Part shown: positions 32,151 through 35,376 of the stretch, one piece after another
Position numbering within the stretch: position 1 is the stretch's first letter
Layout of the letters: each line of letters begins with the position of its first letter
Translations under genes and position numbers: made by a program
Assembly: GCA_022340715.1 (NCBI GenBank)
Contig: JAJDNK010000205.1
Coordinates: 1-35,376, forward strand
DNA: 35,376 nt
Direction: 5' to 3'
Source of the DNA: a bacterium BMS3Abin03
GTDB lineage: Bacteria; Bacteroidota; Ignavibacteria; Ignavibacteriales; Ignavibacteriaceae
The notes under the pieces: model-generated
Databases searched by the model: none
What the model saw: the letters and a program-made list of their open reading frames with translations, nothing else
What the model was told of the DNA's origin: nothing

Positions 32151-33224
32151 TCATTCCTTGTTTGTATCAATAAAGGCTGGCATTACATTATTCATAATTA
32201 TGTTAATTATCGAGTTCCAATTCTGACCTGATATATCCGATAATTCGCGGAATTCACAGGTAGCAGAGGCAACAAGACTAAGATCGTGAACAATAAGAAT
32301 AAACTGACCGCCGTAACCCACAGCCATCGAAAAATCGTGCCCGTACTGGTTACCTTTCCACCAGTAATAACCGTAATTAGGCAGGTATGGTAAAGCATTA
32401 TTTGTTGTTATATGTACAGAAGTTGCTTTATCAATCCAATTTTCGGAGACGATTTTTTTACCATTATATTCACCTTTTTGCATTATTAGTTGTCCGATCT
32501 TTATCATATCATGGGGACCAATGCATAAGCCGACTCCTCCGTAATTATAGCCGCGATTATCTTCGTACCAAAACCTTTCTCCAATTCCCAAAGGTTCAAA
32601 CAAATTAACATTAGCAAATTCTGAAGCGCTCATTCCTGTTGCTTCAGTAAGAACGACTGACGTCAAATGAGCTGCTCCATCGCTGTAATTGAAAACCGTT
32701 CCGGGAGTGTGAATGAACGGTTTGTTAAGTACGTACTCTAATTGATCCGGAGCGTAAACAAATTGCGGGAATTCGGATTCTTCATTAATCTCATGCCATT
32801 CGAATCCTGCGGTCATTGTTAGTAGTTGCCGAATAGTTATTGCCCCCATTTTGGTGCTGAGAGTATCTACTAAAGGTGCAATAAATTCATCAAGGGTTTG
32901 GTTAAGACTTTTCAGATATCCTTTATCAAGAGCAATTCCAATGAGAGTTGAGGTTATACTTTTTGTTACTGAACGTACATCGAGTATGCTGTCAGGACCT
33001 GGTCCGGTGTTGTTAAAATATTCTTCCCTTATAATTTCAGAATTGAATGAGACAACCAGCGATCTTATACCCTGAACCTGCGAGATTAGTTGAAATGCCT
33101 CGTCAATTTTTTTGTCGTCATATTCTGGATTATCAATATTGTTTACTGCGTTATCACTTGTACAACTTACCAGAACTAATCCGGTTAAAATGATAGGATA
33201 GAATATATTGAAATATTTCTTCAT
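32151..33224 (-). CDS. Serine hydrolase, beta-lactamase class C/CubicO-like lipoprotein
   Basis: The frame extends to 33239, but ATG 33224 with GGGAGAAA about 8 bases upstream is the likely start. It gives a 357-residue protein with a lipoprotein signal (MKKYFNIFYPIILTGL, then VLVSC; Cys21). The nucleophile motif SVTK is at S85-K88 in DVRSVTKSITSTLIG. The second motif is YSD (Y180-S181-D182) where YxN is usual. The KTG-like strand is GYGGQFIL. This class includes esterases, D-aminopeptidases and peptidoglycan endopeptidases. It is followed by five small membrane-protein genes and preceded by an AraC-family gene, all on the same strand. Confidence 0.85.
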   Translation of the reverse strand: MKKYFNIFYPIILTGLVLVSCTSDNAVNNIDNPEYDDKKIDEAFQLISQVQGIRSLVVSFNSEIIREEYFNNTGPGPDSILDVRSVTKSITSTLIGIALDKGYLKSLNQTLDEFIAPLVDTLSTKMGAITIRQLLTMTAGFEWHEINEESEFPQFVYAPDQLEYVLNKPFIHTPGTVFNYSDGAAHLTSVVLTEATGMSASEFANVNLFEPLGIGERFWYEDNRGYNYGGVGLCIGPHDMIKIGQLIMQKGEYNGKKIVSENWIDKATSVHITTNNALPYLPNYGYYWWKGNQYGHDFSMAVGYGGQFILIVHDLSLVASATCEFRELSDISGQNWNSIINIIMNNVMPAFIDTNKE

Positions 33225-33266
33225 TACTCTTTCTCCCATTTTTATGAAAATGTCAATAAAAGTGTA

Positions 33267-33299
33267 TTTATTTTAATCCATTTTATAGATTAAAATAAA
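33267..33299. promoter_or_regulatory. Perfect 12-bp inverted repeat upstream of the CubicO-like operon
   Basis: TTTATTTTAATC and GATTAAAATAAA are exact reverse complements around a 9-base centre. The repeat lies 43 bases upstream of the CubicO-like start and 60 bases after the AraC stop. It may be an operator, an attenuator or a weak terminator. Confidence 0.45.
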
Positions 33300-33359
33300 A
33301 AGGGGAGTTGAAAATGATGTTGTCCAACCTTGCTAATTAGTTGGCAGAAATTTATTCCG

Positions 33360-34253
33360 CTAATTAGTGGTTATGTTTGATGGAGAGACACCGAAATGTT
33401 TTTTGAATGCTTTACTGAATGAGTGTACGTTTTCATATCCCGTTAAAATGGCTATTTCAGCTATTCTATGTGATCTATTTTTAAGAAGTTCACCTGCCAT
33501 CCACATCCTGAGGAGTTTATGATATTGCTGCGGGGTAGTTTTAAAAACAGTAGAAAATATTCTGTGAAAATGATAGGGGGACATGTGCACCAATCGAGCT
33601 AGGAATGTTAATGAAATATTTTCCCTCCAATTATCGTTGATATATTCTTTGGCTTTTAACATCCGGGAATATAGTTCGGATTTAGTAGATTTTTTTATAC
33701 TGTCGATTCTTTTTATTTGTCTAAATGTTTCTTGCTGGGAAATAATCATTGCTTCGGAAACTTTAAAAAAGAAATTTATTCCGTACTTGCCGGAATTCCT
33801 TTTTTCTTCATCAAATGAAGTGGAAAAATTCCTCAGTAATCGGCTTAGAGGATTATCTTTCAGCGGATAACTGTTTTCGAAAAACATTGGCACATTATTT
33901 TTAAAATCAAAAGGATTTGATAACAATTCTTCATTGTTTTTCCTACAAGTATTAAATACATCCGTCATCAATTCTGGGTCAACAAAAATTGATATAGCTT
34001 TTTCAGAGTTTCCTAATAAGCATTCTACGTCCTGCTCATTGTTTACGACAAGGTAGTTGTTTTTGCGAAGTTCAATTGTCCTGTTATTAAGTTTATAGTT
34101 ATCTTCACCTGTGATTGGATATTTAATTGAGTAAACTGATTTATATTTTAGGTAAAATTTTGCATAATCAGAAAAGTAAATCTGGTTTGAAAATCTGCGC
34201 GGGAAAATTCCCGTATTTATATTCCCATTTAAGTAGGATGAATATTCACTCAT
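33360..34253 (-). CDS. AraC-family transcriptional regulator
   Basis: A protein of about 297 residues. The C-terminal ~100 residues hold two helix-turn-helix units: ISLTFLARLVHMSPYHFHRI with the recognition helix, then IAEIAILTGYENVHSFSKAF and KKHFGVSPSNI. The N-terminal 190 residues are a probable cupin-like sensor with no clear family. The frame begins at TTG 34268, but ATG 34253 (MSEYSSYLNG) is a better start; neither has a ribosome binding site. It lies 135 bases upstream of the serine hydrolase gene on the same strand and may control that operon. It is divergent from the Nfn-like genes, so either side could be its target. Confidence 0.88.
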   Translation of the reverse strand: MSEYSSYLNGNINTGIFPRRFSNQIYFSDYAKFYLKYKSVYSIKYPITGEDNYKLNNRTIELRKNNYLVVNNEQDVECLLGNSEKAISIFVDPELMTDVFNTCRKNNEELLSNPFDFKNNVPMFFENSYPLKDNPLSRLLRNFSTSFDEEKRNSGKYGINFFFKVSEAMIISQQETFRQIKRIDSIKKSTKSELYSRMLKAKEYINDNWRENISLTFLARLVHMSPYHFHRIFSTVFKTTPQQYHKLLRMWMAGELLKNRSHRIAEIAILTGYENVHSFSKAFKKHFGVSPSNITTN

Positions 34254-34445
34254 AACAGACGAATACAAAGGTGATTATTTGAAAATGAAAATACAAAGCC
34301 GGGATAATTTAATCAACGTACTTTCCTGAATTCGAAAAAACTCTTTTTATTATTAAGAAATAGTTTTGCTTATCAAATCATTTACCCGTCTCTCAAATCA
34401 AAAAAGTCAATCTAAATAACATACGAGCACAATTGATAAACGCAC

Positions 34446-34489
34446 TTTCCCGATTGTGATGGCATATTTTATGCGATAAAAACGGGAAA
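34446..34489. promoter_or_regulatory. Concentric inverted repeats upstream of the Nfn-like gene
   Basis: An outer pair, TTTCCCG (34446-34452) and CGGGAAA (34483-34489), encloses an inner pair, GCATA (34462-34466) and TATGC (34470-34474). Their centres differ by half a base. The structure ends 19 bases before the start codon. It could be an operator or leader hairpin. Confidence 0.4.
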
Positions 34490-34508
34490 AATTTATCAAG
34501 TATCTATT

Positions 34509-35357
34509 ATGAATGAAATAATCTCAGCAAATTTTATCGCACCGAACATTAAACAGTTCAAAATTCTTGCACCAAAAATTTCAGCGAAAAGAAAACCAGG
34601 ACAATTTGTTATAATCAGGGTTGATGGTAACGGTGAAAGAATTCCTTTAACCATTGCAGATTCCGATCCGGTTGATGGTACAATTCAAATAATAGTACAA
34701 GGAATAGGAAAAACAACGCGTGAATTAAATCAACTTAAAAGTGGAGATTTTATTTCCGATGTTGTTGGTCCTTTAGGAAAACCATCACACATAGAAAACT
34801 TCGGAACCGCTGTAAGTATTGGTGGAGGTGTTGGAACTGCAATTGCTTTTCCTACTGCTGTTGCATTGAAGGAAGCCGGCAATCATACAATTTCCATCAT
34901 TGGCGGAAGATCAAAAGAATTTGTAATTCTTGAAGACGAAATGAAAAATATCTGTGATGAAGTTTTTATCACGACTGATGACGGCAGTTATGGAAAACAT
35001 GGATTTGTTACCGATCAGCTAAAAGAATTAATCGATTCAAGACAGATTGATTTCGTTCTTGCTATCGGACCGATACCAATGATGAAAGCAGTTGCAAATG
35101 TGACAAGAGAAAAGGGGATACCGACAGTTGTTAGTCTTAATCCAGTTATGGTTGATGGAACCGGAATGTGCGGAGGCTGCAGAGCAACGGTTGATAATAA
35201 AACTGTTTTTGTCTGTGTTGATGGACCTGAATTCAATGCACATAAAGTAGATTTTGAAACATTGATGCGAAGGAATCAAACATATAACATTCAGGAGAAA
35301 GTTGCTCTGAACGAACACGAGTGCAAACTGGAAAAAAATAACGTTCAAAAAGTTTGA
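34509..35357 (+). CDS. nfnA: NfnA-type FAD/NAD subunit of ferredoxin:NADP oxidoreductase
   Basis: A 282-residue small subunit of the NADH-dependent ferredoxin:NADP oxidoreductase (Nfn) or sulfide dehydrogenase SudB type. It has an N-terminal FAD barrel with RIPLTIADSD (44-53), an NAD domain with SIGGGVGTAIAFP (103-115), IIGGR and AIGPIPMM, and a C-terminal [2Fe-2S] site VDGTGMCGGC (215-224) with a third cysteine C236 in VCVDGPEF. An Asp (D216) plus three Cys ligand set is characteristic of Nfn. Nfn couples NADH and ferredoxin oxidation to NADPH formation by electron bifurcation. A gene starts 11 bases downstream, the expected place for the large NfnB subunit. Dihydroorotate dehydrogenase electron-transfer subunits are similar, but the context fits Nfn. 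Confidence 0.87.
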   Translation: MNEIISANFIAPNIKQFKILAPKISAKRKPGQFVIIRVDGNGERIPLTIADSDPVDGTIQIIVQGIGKTTRELNQLKSGDFISDVVGPLGKPSHIENFGTAVSIGGGVGTAIAFPTAVALKEAGNHTISIIGGRSKEFVILEDEMKNICDEVFITTDDGSYGKHGFVTDQLKELIDSRQIDFVLAIGPIPMMKAVANVTREKGIPTVVSLNPVMVDGTGMCGGCRATVDNKTVFVCVDGPEFNAHKVDFETLMRRNQTYNIQEKVALNEHECKLEKNNVQKV

Positions 35358-35368
35358 ATAAGGAGTTA

Positions 35369-35376
35369 ATGAAAAT
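35369..35376 (+). CDS. Start of next gene (probable Nfn large subunit), cut by window end
   Basis: AAGGAGTTA immediately precedes ATG 35369, 11 bases after the Nfn small subunit. Only ATGAAAAT is visible. The gene order in Nfn loci suggests the large FAD/iron-sulfur subunit; the sequence itself cannot show this. Confidence 0.4.

Noticed and set aside
1..35376. CRISPR arrays, insertion sequences, integrases or prophage genes
   Set aside because: No regular repeat-spacer arrays, transposase or recombinase motifs, or phage structural genes were seen on either strand.

Overview
This window looks like chromosomal DNA of a low-GC (roughly one third G+C) member of the Bacteroidota/Chlorobi/Ignavibacteria group, most probably an Ignavibacteria-like organism. 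The main clue is a secreted protein ending in a type IX secretion sorting domain with the YPNPFNPST motif common in that group. Others are a SusC/TonB-type receptor with a carboxypeptidase-regulatory N-domain, several outer-membrane barrels, sparse Shine-Dalgarno sequences and frequent TTG starts. I see no phage, transposase, integrase or CRISPR array; the only repeat-like element is a short imperfect inverted repeat at 5705-5777.

Layout. 1-2159 (minus) is a tight three-gene run: proline-dehydrogenase-family enzyme, an aldolase that resembles human 4-hydroxy-2-oxoglutarate aldolase more than DapA, and the start of an alanine-glyoxylate-type aminotransferase. This is the same enzyme set mammals use to degrade hydroxyproline. 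2160-2848 is mostly non-coding and holds a perfect 14-bp LacI-type palindrome. 2849-7582 holds poorly characterised proteins: a TerB-like protein, two outer-membrane barrels, membrane and secreted hypotheticals and a PepSY-like protein. 7665-14813 (minus) is a complete envelope efflux operon in the order response regulator, histidine kinase, TolC-like channel, lipoprotein adaptor, RND pump. A tRNA-Arg(ACG) with terminator follows.

15204-18840 (plus) is a lysine/diaminopimelate cluster, dapA-dapB-dapH-lysC. The deacetylase needed by the acetylated branch appears at 23064-24170, after a TonB-dependent receptor and a convergent type IX secreted DUF1566 protein. 24240-25064 is a TauE/SafE transporter. 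25240-30895 (plus) is a tightly coupled four-gene operon: threonine-synthase-like PLP enzyme, DUF1611/DgcN-like P-loop protein, an unusual fusion of a PP-loop ATP pyrophosphatase with a creatininase-type amidohydrolase, and a dipeptide-epimerase-type enolase-superfamily enzyme. I consider this the best candidate for an undescribed pathway, probably acting on acidic amino acids, their N-acyl derivatives or muropeptide-derived dipeptides.

31002-34253 (minus) holds an AraC regulator, a lipoprotein serine hydrolase of the beta-lactamase/CubicO class, and a chain of five very small membrane proteins (37-97 residues), two of them very short and recovered by reading the minus strand directly. 34509 to the end begins an NADH-dependent ferredoxin:NADP oxidoreductase (Nfn) locus, with the small subunit complete and the next gene just starting at the window edge.
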